The notes below the pieces were generated by a model. The model was given only the letters and a program-made list of their open reading frames with translations, was not told where the DNA came from and did no database searches. Made by a program: the position numbers and the translations under genes. Positions 11,745-21,319 of a stretch of DNA of 64,000 nucleotides are shown here, piece after piece. The DNA is from Tamarix chinensis (taxonomy: Eukaryota; Streptophyta; Magnoliopsida; Caryophyllales; Tamaricaceae). The stretch spans positions 35,310,563 through 35,374,562 of the forward strand of contig CM060181.1 of the NCBI GenBank assembly GCA_030549775.1. The letters are read 5' to 3'. Numbering within the stretch: position 1 is the first letter of the stretch; every line of letters starts with the position of its first letter.

Positions 11745-14700
11745 ATGGCCAACAAAAACATTGACAGGGATAGCAGTGATGAAGAAGAGAAGAGAGGACC
11801 TACGATTATAAGAACTATCATAGACATGAGGAATGGAGGAGAAGTAGTCGAGTTGGAATGGAATACTTACAATCTTCCCATCGGCCCTTATGTAGATATG
11901 TTCTTGACCTACATTTCACTTGTGACCCGTAACCGTGTTCCTATCTCCTATAATAATTGGAAGCAGGTTCCATAGGGTCATAAGGAGCATATTTGGCAGG
12001 AAATCACGGTAAATATGCTATTTTATGTAATCATTTTTTTATGTCAAATGTTATTAATTTTATTACATTAACATCGGTATACATCTACATGTCTTATTTT
12101 GCAGAGAGTGTTCAGATGTTCCTGTCCTAGAGAGTAGGAAGAAATGGCTTCTTAGACATTGTGGGGAGCGTCTAAGAACCTTTAGGTCATATTTATCTTG
12201 TAGAAAAATGTATAGAAAGAGGGATGGTTCTCTACAACAGAACCTACCCAAACGATACGGTTTCATCGATCAAGAAAGTTGGAACCAATTCATTGCTTAT
12301 CGTCTTACGGGGAATTTTAAGGTACTTGTTAGATAATAATTAAATTTTTTGTATCAATCCCAGTATTATGCTTAATATTGAAATAACCATGTCATTATGT
12401 TTTGGCTTGTCACATAGGAAAAAAGTACCCAAAATAAAGAGATTGCCAAGAAAAATAAATACCGGCATAATATGGCTCGCAAAGGCTATGCGGGCCTTGA
12501 AGAGGAGTTGGTATGCATTTTGTGATTATCTATTTACATGTAAATGTTGAATTTTATAATAATATTCTTAATTAAGAATATTTTTTGATTTGAAGCTCCT
12601 AGACCAAGACTTGGACCCATGTACCTCGTCCATCAATATTGGTACATTATGGAAGAAGGCTAGAGTTACAAGAGATGGATATGTTAATGAATATGTTAAT
12701 GTTGTAGCCAAAAAAATTGTAAGTTTGTAGATATGTAGAACCCTACTTAGTTTTCTTTTAGAAAACTATTATATTATGCTTATTTCTATAAGTTAAATTT
12801 ACATAACGAACTTGAAACGTCAGAAGGTGAGGAGATGGACCAATATAGCATTGTGTCCTAGGCTACAGGAATTGTAGAGCACCCTGGAAGACACAGGGGC
12901 CTTGGATTGGGTGTTACGAGAACGAACATATGTGGTCGATCTCGTGGTTCTCGTAGCATTAATGAGCAAGTCGCCATCCTCACCAAAAAATTGAACGTGG
13001 CATTTGAACGGATGGCAACAATGGAGCAAGAGTTGTCATTTATTAAATCTCAAGGGTATAAGCCATCTGATTCAGTAGACCATGATCAGCTTCACATACC
13101 TAATGTAAATAGCATCAGAGATAGTTGTGAAGTTGATGCATTTCTTTCTACTATTCCCGAGGTAAGCATTACAAACTATGAATTGTTATTAAATGTATTC
13201 GGTGTAATAAATTATTAATAATGTGTAATATTTTTGTTTAGGGTTTGCATAAATGTGATTTATTAGCGAATGACCTTTCAACAATTTTGGCAAAAGGAAG
13301 GGTCTGTATCTGTCACAGTACCGAAACACAGACAATCCACGGGTACAATTTAGCCCTAAATACAATGCCGATGAGTATTGACACTCCAATCATTGGCAGT
13401 GCATACTTGCCTTGTTATAAAGAGGGCGATGAGGCAACCATAGTACTAGAAGCTCATGGAAGCTTCGTGGCATGGCCTGCGGATCAAATACGTCTCGCTA
13501 CTGAAGAGGTATTGACATTTGACATCTTCATTAGACCTTGTTTAGTAGTTATACTATTCATATCTTTTTCATATATATATTTATATGCTCAATATATATT
13601 TTATTTAATATTATCAATTAAGGAATCAAAAAAGGAATAAAAAAAGAAGACTGCTTCTGCTAGTAAAACCAAGAGAGGTACTAGCAGAACGAGCAACACA
13701 AAACAGGGCGCTGCTAAAGGAAAGAGAGCTAAATCTAAAAAATCAGTTGCCCCACAAAAGATTCCTTCTTCAGATCAGTAAAGCCAACCTCCACCAGCAT
13801 TAGCTTTATTATATTTTTATGCCCAAAACTACCTAAAGGACAATTATATTTTCATTGATTGTCGTCCTGAGTATGTTGGGAGGGACGATGCTAGTTACAT
13901 GGTATCGACGGCTGACATAAGCGAAATTTATAATCAAGAATGGATGTCAACCATAAGTGTCGCCGTCTATGTCACGTAAGTATTATTTCATTTTGAGATT
14001 TTAGTACTCTTAACTTATACAATTGGAATTTTTATGACCTCTTATATGAGTTATTAGTTATTAACAAATATGCATTGTTTTTTTCGTCCATAGGTTGGTA
14101 GCTACTCAAGCTGCGATGGAGGGAATGTTGTCCTCTATTGTGTTTCTTTGCCCATACTACATAGCTGACGGTAGTACAATAAGAGATGGTAGGCACATAA
14201 ACTATTTAGCAGATCGCATTTTAATTGAGGGACACAACAAGCTCTATCTCATTCCTCACCTCGCAACTGAACATTGGGTTTTGTACACCGTCCAACCTGA
14301 TCTTAATAAAGTCTATGTGTTTGATTCCCTTCGAACCTATGACGTGCCTTTTGAAGTCGCTCATCGTGGTGGGAAGGAATTTATCGACACGTTAGTATAC
14401 TTTTCACTTCTTACTTCATTAGCTTATTTATACATATATTCGCCTAGCTTTCATTATTTGAGGTATATATGCGTACTTACAATATTGTGTATCCAACTCT
14501 ATTTATTAGGGCACTACGGACAGCGTATCAAAGGAGAGGTGGGAATGGTGTCCCAGACCCAAAGAATGTTCAATACGAGCCTGTCATAGTAAGTAGGAAG
14601 GTAACTATTTCGTATTTTATTTTAATTAAAATTAATATCTAATAGTTAGAGAGCTAACTGAATTTATATGACAGTGTCCACAATAGCAAAACGACAAAGA

Positions 14701-14982
14701 TTGTGGATATTATGTATGTAGATCAATGGATCTGATAGTCCAAAATAGATCGGTCAACATAGATCCAAGCCATGTATGTTTTCTTTTCGATATTTTTCCA
14801 TTAATGAATCATGACATATATGTTTGATACTTGACGTAAGTGCTAACTGTATATTAATCAAAACTTGGGATTTGTAGTTTTTCACCGATGATTATGCACA
14901 AGGTCAGCAATACAATGTTGAAGAAATTGATTAAGTGAGAGAGCAATGGGCCAAGCATGTGCACTCATTCATTCGGTATTAG
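11745..14982 (+). pseudogene. CACTA gene copy 2: Transposase_24-like / DUF8039-like / Ulp1 protease-like, full length
   Basis: All exons can be traced: 11745-12008, 12105-12321, 12418-12510, 12596-12718, 12805-13161, 13242-13508, 13623-13975, 14094-14390, 14510-14600, 14675-14773 and 14878-14982, ending at TAG 14980. The intact ancestor would be about 750 residues. Domain order is N-terminal plant transposase-like, coiled coil, DUF8039-like, basic stretch, C-terminal Ulp1/C48 fold. The peptidase residues survive: His in TEHWVLY (14272-14274), Asp in YVFDSL (14323-14325), Cys in NDKDCGYYVCR (14702-14704). Lesions: TAG in exon 1 (11971-11975), an insertion/frameshift at the start of exon 2, TAG near 12858, loss of the exon 5 acceptor AG, stops in exon 7 (near 13637 and 13781), TAG at 14684 and TAA near 14932. 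The broken sites mostly differ from copy 1, so both derive from a working gene. Confidence 0.8.
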
Positions 14983-15292
14983 GTAGAGATCTATATATTC
15001 TACATGCATGTTCAGGCTTGTATTTTGTCTATGTCTTTAAGTCTTGTAATTAAGCTAGATTTATAAACATTTTGCTTTGGTGTGTAGAGCTACCAAGTTG
15101 TGGTATGCCTACTAATTTTGATTCTTGAGTATATATGTCCGGTGTATTAACAAGGGATTGATTGAAATTATGGTGTGATTGCAGATATGTTATCAATTGA
15201 TGTTGTTTTACAATGCAGATTTGGTAATTATTTGAACATACAATTGTGTAAGTGGGCAGGAACAAAACTGCAAAAACTAAAAAAAAACTGGA
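14983..15292 (+). other. CACTA copy 2 3' flank of the gene
   Basis: About 310 bp with no coding potential between the stop codon and the right subterminal array. The same order of short blocks (GAGCTACCAA, CTAATTTTGATT, TTTGAACATACAA) recurs in the old remnant at 26400-26750, so this is a conserved part of the family. It may hold the transcript 3' end; no clear polyadenylation signal was chosen. Confidence 0.5.
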
Positions 15293-15700
15293 GTTTTAAT
15301 AACGGTTCTGATGAAAACCGTTATTAAAAGGTAGGTTTTAATAACGGTTCTTATGAAAACCGTTATTAAAAGGATGTTTTAATAACGGTTCTTCTAAAAC
15401 CGTTATTAAAGCTCTGGTATTTTAATAACGGTTTTCATAAGAACCGTTATTAAAACCTTCATTTTAATAACGGTTTTCATCAGAACCGTTATTAAAACCC
15501 TCTTTTTTAACAACGGTTTTTCTCAAAAACCGTTATTAAAAATGCATTTTATGCTCATATTGGCGGGTTTTTTTTTTTATATTTTTGATAACGGTTATGA
15601 ACCGTTATTAAAGATTTAATAACGGGGGTTTTAATAACGGTTGAAAACCGTTATTAAAACTATTAAATAACCGTTATTAAAACTACTTTTTGGGGTAGTG
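15293..15700 (+). repeat. CACTA right subterminal hairpin array and TIR
   Basis: About eight stem-loops of TAATAACGGTT and AACCGTTATTA with short loops. Units 1 and 5 (loops TCTGATGAAA and TTCATCAGAA) and units 2 and 4 (TCTTATGAAA and TTCATAAGAA) are reverse complements, so 15293-15500 is one large inverted repeat containing smaller hairpins. The element ends TTTTTGGGGTAGTG at 15700, then TCT. Confidence 0.85.
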
Positions 15701-16671
15701 TCTCTAGTAATTCCTAGTTTCTTTTCAAGATTAGTAGAAGTTGAAGTACTCACTCCAATTTTAGTTGTTCGGTTACTTGAGTCGTACTTAGTAGATGGAT
15801 TATTTTATTTTGTATGAAGCTTAGTGGACTTAATTTTCTTTTCAAATATTAGGAAAAGTTTAATTATGTCATCTGAGGAATAATAAAGACAAGTTTCCAC
15901 CTTGTCTTAAATCATCATGTTAAGGTCTACTAAGAATCTAGCACACGTTTGTTCCTTCCTTTCATGGGTATCACATACTGGTGCCAATCTCTTAAATTCC
16001 CTATCATACTCCTCGAAACTTAATAGTCCTTGACTAAGAGTAGTTAATTTGATGTAATTATCTTGTTCATACTCTTTTAGAATGAATTTTCTTTTTATAT
16101 TTTTCTTAATTTTCCCCTAAGATTTACTTTTGGATTTGCCTTCTCGTTCCCTAGTCCTCTTTATATTATTATACATAATTCTAGCAAACTTCTTAAATTT
16201 AAGAGTTTCTAATTTCCACTTTTGTTTGTATTAATAATCCTTAAATTTTAAAAAAGCTTCCACCTCATATAACCACTCAAGAAATGAATCTACATCTAGC
16301 TTACCATCAAAGTCAGGGAGATCAAGCTTAATGCCCTTATCCTCCTTTTGATGATACATAGGTTGATGGTCATGGAACTTCCTAATACTTCCAATCCCTT
16401 AAGACTCTTCTTCTTGGTCCATTTTATTATTCAAATTCCTCCCTTTTATTGGAAATTTGACCTAATAGCAACTCCAAAACCTAACCCCATATAATTCTCT
16501 ATGCTCTTGGACATTTTGAACCAAATCTTATTCGGCTAACCAAGACTCTAACCTTTGAAGTTGGGTTTGCGTACCCAATAATTGTATAAGTTGTGCATTA
16601 GTGGAATCCAATTTATTAGAAAGTTATTGAGTGGATTCAAACATGTCTTGGAAAATTTTTTCCCCCTCCAT
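15701..16671 (-). pseudogene. E2 gag (N-terminal part), split from its knuckle by the CACTA insertion
   Basis: On the - strand an ATG at 16671 matches the gag start in E5 (44589). Downstream, 16335-16261 encode the conserved chromovirus gag motif LDLPDFDGKLDVDSFLEWLY followed by EVEAF. Stops and frameshifts interrupt the frame. The CCHC knuckle that should follow is on the other side of the CACTA element at about 5650-5580. Gag would form the intracellular particle. Confidence 0.7.
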
Positions 16672-17535
16672 GATTGAATATTTCCATCATAATCACTCAA
16701 ATTTCACTTGGTTTTAATGGTTTAAAGCTAAATTTCTCATCTTCACATAATGTTTTCTTAGTCAATTCTTGTTTTCTAATTTAGAGTTCAATGATTTACA
16801 AAAAAATAAATTATAAATAAAACTAAAAATAAATACACACAAAATAAAAGACATACATGAAATCAAACTTGTAAAACGCTTATCATAAAACATGCAAAAA
16901 TTTCCCGAAAAACCCTACTCTAGCATTCAAAACATCTTCATGTGCATTCGAACATTTCATGTTACATTACATATAGAAAAAAAATATGATCCAATCTTCA
17001 TTAATACCACATGAAAATATCACCTTATTCTTGAGTATTTCCTCACAAATATACATCACTCACTCTCAAATACATGCACACAAAACTGGTTCTCATTTAA
17101 CACCAAAACACCAATGTTTTCTATCATCCATACTTAGGAAATTTTCACCATAATAAAGGACCACCAATTGTGTCCTATTAGAAGAAAAAATAACATAAAA
17201 AATCATGATTCTAGAAACAAAATTCATAGAACACACATACAAATCAAGAACATTACATATTATAAATAATATTGCACACAAACTCAATTAAAGATTACTA
17301 CCTAATGTCGAATGTAACATGCAATAAAATCGTAGAATCATGCAAAAACCATGTAAGAGTATTCAAGACTCAAGTGAAAAATATATTTTTTTTATAAGAA
17401 TCAACAAGAACTCATCAAGATTCACAAGATTCTACCAAGATTATTCAAGAAACTTACTTGAACTCCACGTATGGTGATGAAGATGGTTGATTCTTGGTTA
17501 TATTTTTGCACCTCTTGTAGCTTTGAATTCAAGGA
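16672..17535 (-). other. E2 untranslated leader
   Basis: AT-rich sequence between primer site and gag start, matching in length and position the leader of E5 (44590-45486). No coding signal beyond chance frames. Confidence 0.6.
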
Positions 17536-17548
17536 GGCTTTGATACCA
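17536..17548 (-). other. E2 primer binding site (tRNA-Met type)
   Basis: The reverse complement reads TGGTATCAAAGCC, nearly the canonical TGGTATCAGAGCC. It lies four bases inside the 5' LTR at 17553 and fixes the element's - orientation. Confidence 0.85.
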
Positions 17549-17552
17549 CTTT

Positions 17553-18366
17553 TGATGCAGAATATTGTATTCAAATAATCTACAAGAATTCAAGACCTTG
17601 TTCAAAGGAGTACAAAAATTCAAAATGAACTCCAACACTCAAATTCTCTTGTGTAGTCTTCGATTGCTTTCAATTGATAATAGAATTAAAGTAGATCTAA
17701 TCAACCATATAACTCCTCTAATGAGAACCTTCTATTTCTCACTATATCAAACTTGCTACTTCTTGATATAAACTTGAGAAAGGAGAAGATAAGAATAATA
17801 AAAAACAAACACTTGTGCTATTCTCTCCTAAGTTTTGAATGAACTTTAATTTTATGACATAATATGTGTCGACACTGTTGAGTACGAGTATTTTTAGGCA
17901 TGTAACCTTGCCAGCCTTTTCATTAAGAAGCTATTATTTATCTCATCAATGATTTAACCTTTCTAATTCACTTTCCATGGCTTACAAAGAAAGTTACCAT
18001 GATAATTTTACAATAATTACAAAGTAAACAACAAAAATAACAAAGCTACACAACTTAATAATGCTATATATAGTTGTAATCATATATGATAAAACTTTAT
18101 AGATTTGTAGCCTTATTCTTCCTTTCACATTATAATATTTTAATCCCTTGTCATTTCCTTGTATCTTAAATATCTTCATCCATCATGCACTTCGTGAATT
18201 TCTTGCAAACTTACACAATACCTACAAGAAGAATGACTTGACAAAACATTAGAAGTATATGAATTTTCAAGCATAATTGGTTCTATCTCCATATATGTTA
18301 ATTCCTATTGATCTCCATTAGTAAAAAGAAGAAGATTGAGAGCTCTCAAGAGATTCTCCTACATCA
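17553..18366 (-). repeat. E2 5' LTR
   Basis: Starts TGATGCAG and ends CTACATCA on the + strand; pairs with 2587-3397. E1 sequence resumes at 18367. Confidence 0.85.
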
Positions 18367-19620
18367 ATCTGTCTTGATTTTAAATCCTTTTCCTTGATTT
18401 TCTCAATCAGTATAATTATTTCAAACCCAAAATATCTATGAGTTAGAGTGGGGTTAGGAATGTGCCATTGATAGCTTTATAATTATTGTTGTGCGAGTTT
18501 TAGTACTCAGTAGACTGAATTCCATCCCTAACTTCTATTAGTCTTTAGGATGTGATGGCTGCTAACTGCTGATAAGAATGCATCGAGGCATTCATGGAGA
18601 TCATCAAAGCCTATATAGAGTTCTAGATTCGAGCACCTTAACCTCCATCGGTACCAATCGTTGAAGCTGCTCCTAAGGATTGGATGAAGAAGGATAGGAA
18701 TCATCACGTACAAATATATGAGGGCTAAAAGGACCCCAACATCATAGAACAATGGGTTTGGGATATGGAGAAGACTTTCACCATTGGTAGCTCCCCTAGA
18801 GATAAAAGGGTAAATGTGATGGTCTACTATTTAAGAGGAAGGGCAAATATATGGTGGAGGAGCATTCAATGTAGGGGTGGAGAATTAACGAGATGGGGAA
18901 CATTCTTGGAGGTGTTGTGAGTTCATTTCTACCAGACTCACCTTTGCATAAAGAAGTACAATGAATTTATAGCACTTCGACAAGTGGAACATGTCCATTG
19001 AGGAGTACTATTCTTGATTTATGGACTTGGTCGAGTTTTCCATGGAAGTGGAAGCTAATGACATGATGTAAGTTCACCTCTTCATGATTAGGTTGGGAAT
19101 CTGATATCAGGAGCTTTTAGTGGGAGTCACTTCACCAAACGTGGGAGGGATGTACGAGTAGGCCTTAAAGGCATCCTGAGTCATCAAGGCCCGGAGTGCT
19201 TAGTTAGGGAGTAAAAGGAAATTTAAAGGCCACCAACATCTTAGTGAATAGAAGAAGGGCTTTTTAGGAGGTATCTTGCTGTCTAGATTTGGATGAAGCA
19301 TAAGGTCAGTACCCTCGAGCTAGAGAGTTATCTAGGGGTCGTGCTGAGGAGACACACTATCATTGTAAGGGATGCAGATCAAATCACCTCAAGGTTGACT
19401 ATAAAGGCAATAAGGTGGCATATAATAGGTGTGGCATGGTGGGGAACAAGTCATATGACTGCCAAGTTGATAATGGCAAGATTTGGAGAAGACAGACTAT
19501 ATATGAGAGCATAGGGTCTAAACAACAACCATAGCCATAGATTCAAATAGTCCCTTCATTGCCATCTAGTTTGACACGCCGAGCTAGTCAACCTAGAGGT
19601 CTGAGGCCTCTCCTTTTATA
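18367..19620 (+). pseudogene. E1 gag remnant with degenerate zinc knuckles
   Basis: Continues E1 after the E2 insertion. Conceptual translation in mixed frames shows a Del/Tekay-type gag: a TWWRSIQ-like region near 18850 and a retroviral knuckle pair at about 19360-19480 (CKGCRSNHLKVDYKGNK, then YNRCGMVGNKSYDC). The His of the second knuckle is Asn. Many stops interrupt it. The start of gag is not clear. Confidence 0.6.
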
Positions 19621-21302
19621 GTAAGGGAAAGGATAATGTAGTGCCATAGGAGTTTCATGAATTGAATACCTAAACGTGATGAGTTACAAGAGATAGAATG
19701 CCAGGCTGGTGTGGTGACTGGTATGCTTACTGTCTCTAGTCATTCTACTTGCACGTTGTTTGACTTTAGTACATTGTACTTTTTTTCCCACCTGAATTTA
19801 TAGGCCTTATCTCCTTCTAGTAGTATTTCTACTTCTATCGTGTTATCTTCAAGGTATTGGATTGCATACTCTAGGTTATAGCGAGTTATATTGGTAGTTG
19901 GAGGAATATAATTTCCATTGGACCTTATAGAGCTAGAGGTATATATTTTTGATGTGATTGTTAGGATCGATATACTAGGGAAGTATTGAGTAGTGATCAT
20001 TTATGTGCAAGAATGCGTGATTCTACGAAAAGTAAAGGGTATTATGATTTCATACCAAAAGTATGAACCTAATCCCTTTGCAAGGATCATGTCGGTAATC
20101 ATATTGAGCAACCTTGAATGTAAGGGATATCCACTGTACTTGTGTAGTGTCAAGGACACCAAAGCAACTGAAACACCATTGGAGTAGATAATAGTGGTCT
20201 ATGAGTTTCCTTACGTATTCCCTATGGACATCCAAGAATGCTACCAATTCAAGAATTTGAGTTCACTATGGATGTACTACCAGGAATAGAGCCAGTATCT
20301 AAGGCTCCGTACCATATAAAACCTAAGGACATTATGTCTAATTGAGACTCTAGGCTTTTCTCATATGTTTGGAAAAAACTTTCAAGCAACCTTTGGTAAT
20401 CAACTGAAGATGAGTACAGCTTTTCACCCAACTATGGATGGTTAGATAGAGAGGACTTTTCAGACTATAGAAAACATTCTTTAAGTATATGTGTTAGATT
20501 TTGGGGGAAGTTAGGAAGATCTTCTGCACTTGATTGAGTTATCCTATAACAAGAGTTACAACGCTAGTGTCAAGATGGAAACTTTTGAAGCCTTGTATGG
20601 GAGGAAGTGTCATAGTCCCTTATGTTGGAGTTACCTCAATGAGATTCTCATGTTAAAACCTAAGGTGGTTGAGGATATATCTATGCACATTTGTTTGATT
20701 CAAGACCAAAAGAGAGCTGCCTTGGATTGATAGAAGAGCTATGTAGATCTAAAAGGACCAATTGATGGTTACAAGGTATGTGATAGAGTCCTATTGAGGG
20801 TCTTTCCCACCAAAGGAGTTATGAGGTTTGATAGGAAGGGTAAGCTTAGTCTGAGGTACATTAGACCATATGAGATTCTAGACCATGTTGGTGAAGTCAC
20901 TCATTACTTAGATTTACCTATAGAATTATCATACGTGTGCAATGTATTTTGCATAGGGTCCTTTGCATGTTATCCATTCAGAGTAGCTAGAGCTTAATAA
21001 GTATTTTAATTTTGAGGAGCAACCGATGAGCATTCTAGGCACAAAGATGAGAGAGACGCGTACGTCGATTGTTCCTTTAGTGAAAGTTCAATGGCCACGA
21101 CATGTTAAAAAGGAGGTTACTTGGGAGCCAAAGGAGGAAATTCAAGCCAAGTACCCAGAGATATTTTTGTAGTTGGCACCTTAAGTATAAACCTTTTTCT
21201 TTTAGGGTGTACTACCCCTTTTCCTTGAATGTGAATATGATGTGTGTTTACCTTATGTGTAACAATGTGATTAGATTGTTATAAGATTTAGTGACACAGA
21301 TG
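19621..21302 (+). pseudogene. E1 pol remnant: deleted RT joined to integrase, with chromodomain
   Basis: Protease is unrecognisable at 19700-20190. At 20245-20327 the N-terminal RT segment (TTRNRASI in one frame, PYHIKPK in another) runs straight into integrase text beginning KDIMSN at about 20326, where the second catalytic Asp (SDRD in relatives) reads Asn followed by TGA. RT fingers and palm, RNase H, the integrase zinc region and the first catalytic Asp are therefore missing. The rest follows family order: KMSTAFHPTMDG (20408-20445), an open frame 20530-20730 (LYGRKCHSPLCW), an integrase C-terminal block 20794-20997 (GKLSLRYIRPYEIL), and a chromodomain at about 21005-21175 ending KEVTWEPKEEIQAKYPEIF. 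The chromodomain supports a Tekay/Del-like chromovirus. Confidence 0.75.
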
Positions 21303-21319
21303 CTTTAAAGGAGTAGTGC
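21303..21319 (+). other. E1 polypurine tract
   Basis: CTTTAAAGGAGTAGTGC sits directly before the 3' LTR, equivalent to AAGGAGATAGTGA in E3 and rc AAGGAGGTAGTGA in E4. Confidence 0.7.

Larger units (their letters stand above)
5686..15700 (+). mobile_element. Composite CACTA (En/Spm-type) DNA transposon insertion
   Basis: The left end reads CACTACTACGAAAAC and the right end, reverse complemented, CACTACCCCAAAAAG. The flanking 3-mers are both TCT (5683-5685 and 15701-15703), the 3-bp duplication typical of CACTA elements. Inside are subterminal arrays of TAATAACGGTT in both orientations and two copies of one multi-exon gene. A second, slightly mutated left end (CATTACTACGAAAATGG) lies at 10220, preceded by 231 bp of gypsy integrase, so the insertion is a truncated copy (5686-9988) joined to a full-length copy (10220-15700, 5.48 kb). 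I see no DDE transposase (TnpD/Transposase_21) in either copy, so the element looks non-autonomous for transposase. It lies in the gag of E2. Confidence 0.9.
2587..18366 (-). mobile_element. E2: CRM/Reina-like Ty3/gypsy chromovirus, interrupted by a CACTA element
   Basis: Two LTRs of 811 and 814 bp, both TGATG...CATCA on the + strand, bracket internal sequence coding on the - strand. Order in the element's sense is: 5' LTR (17553-18366), Met-type primer site, leader, gag, zinc knuckle, pol, purine tract, 3' LTR (2587-3397). It sits in E1's leader/gag region; the 5-bp flanks are ATTAG and ATCTG, so any target duplication has decayed. The TGATG-type LTR ends, Met primer site, gag motif and integrase C-terminus suggest the CRM/Reina side of the chromoviruses, a group that includes centromeric elements; that is inference. 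A 10 kb CACTA insertion at 5686-15700 splits gag. Confidence 0.85.

Noticed and set aside
15293..15660. Regularly spaced palindromic repeats resembling a CRISPR array
   Set aside because: The spacers are themselves parts of inverted repeats, unit length varies, and the array lies at a CACTA terminus in plant DNA.
17994..18179. Short - strand open frame in the E2 LTR
   Set aside because: Not open in the partner LTR; AT-rich chance frame.
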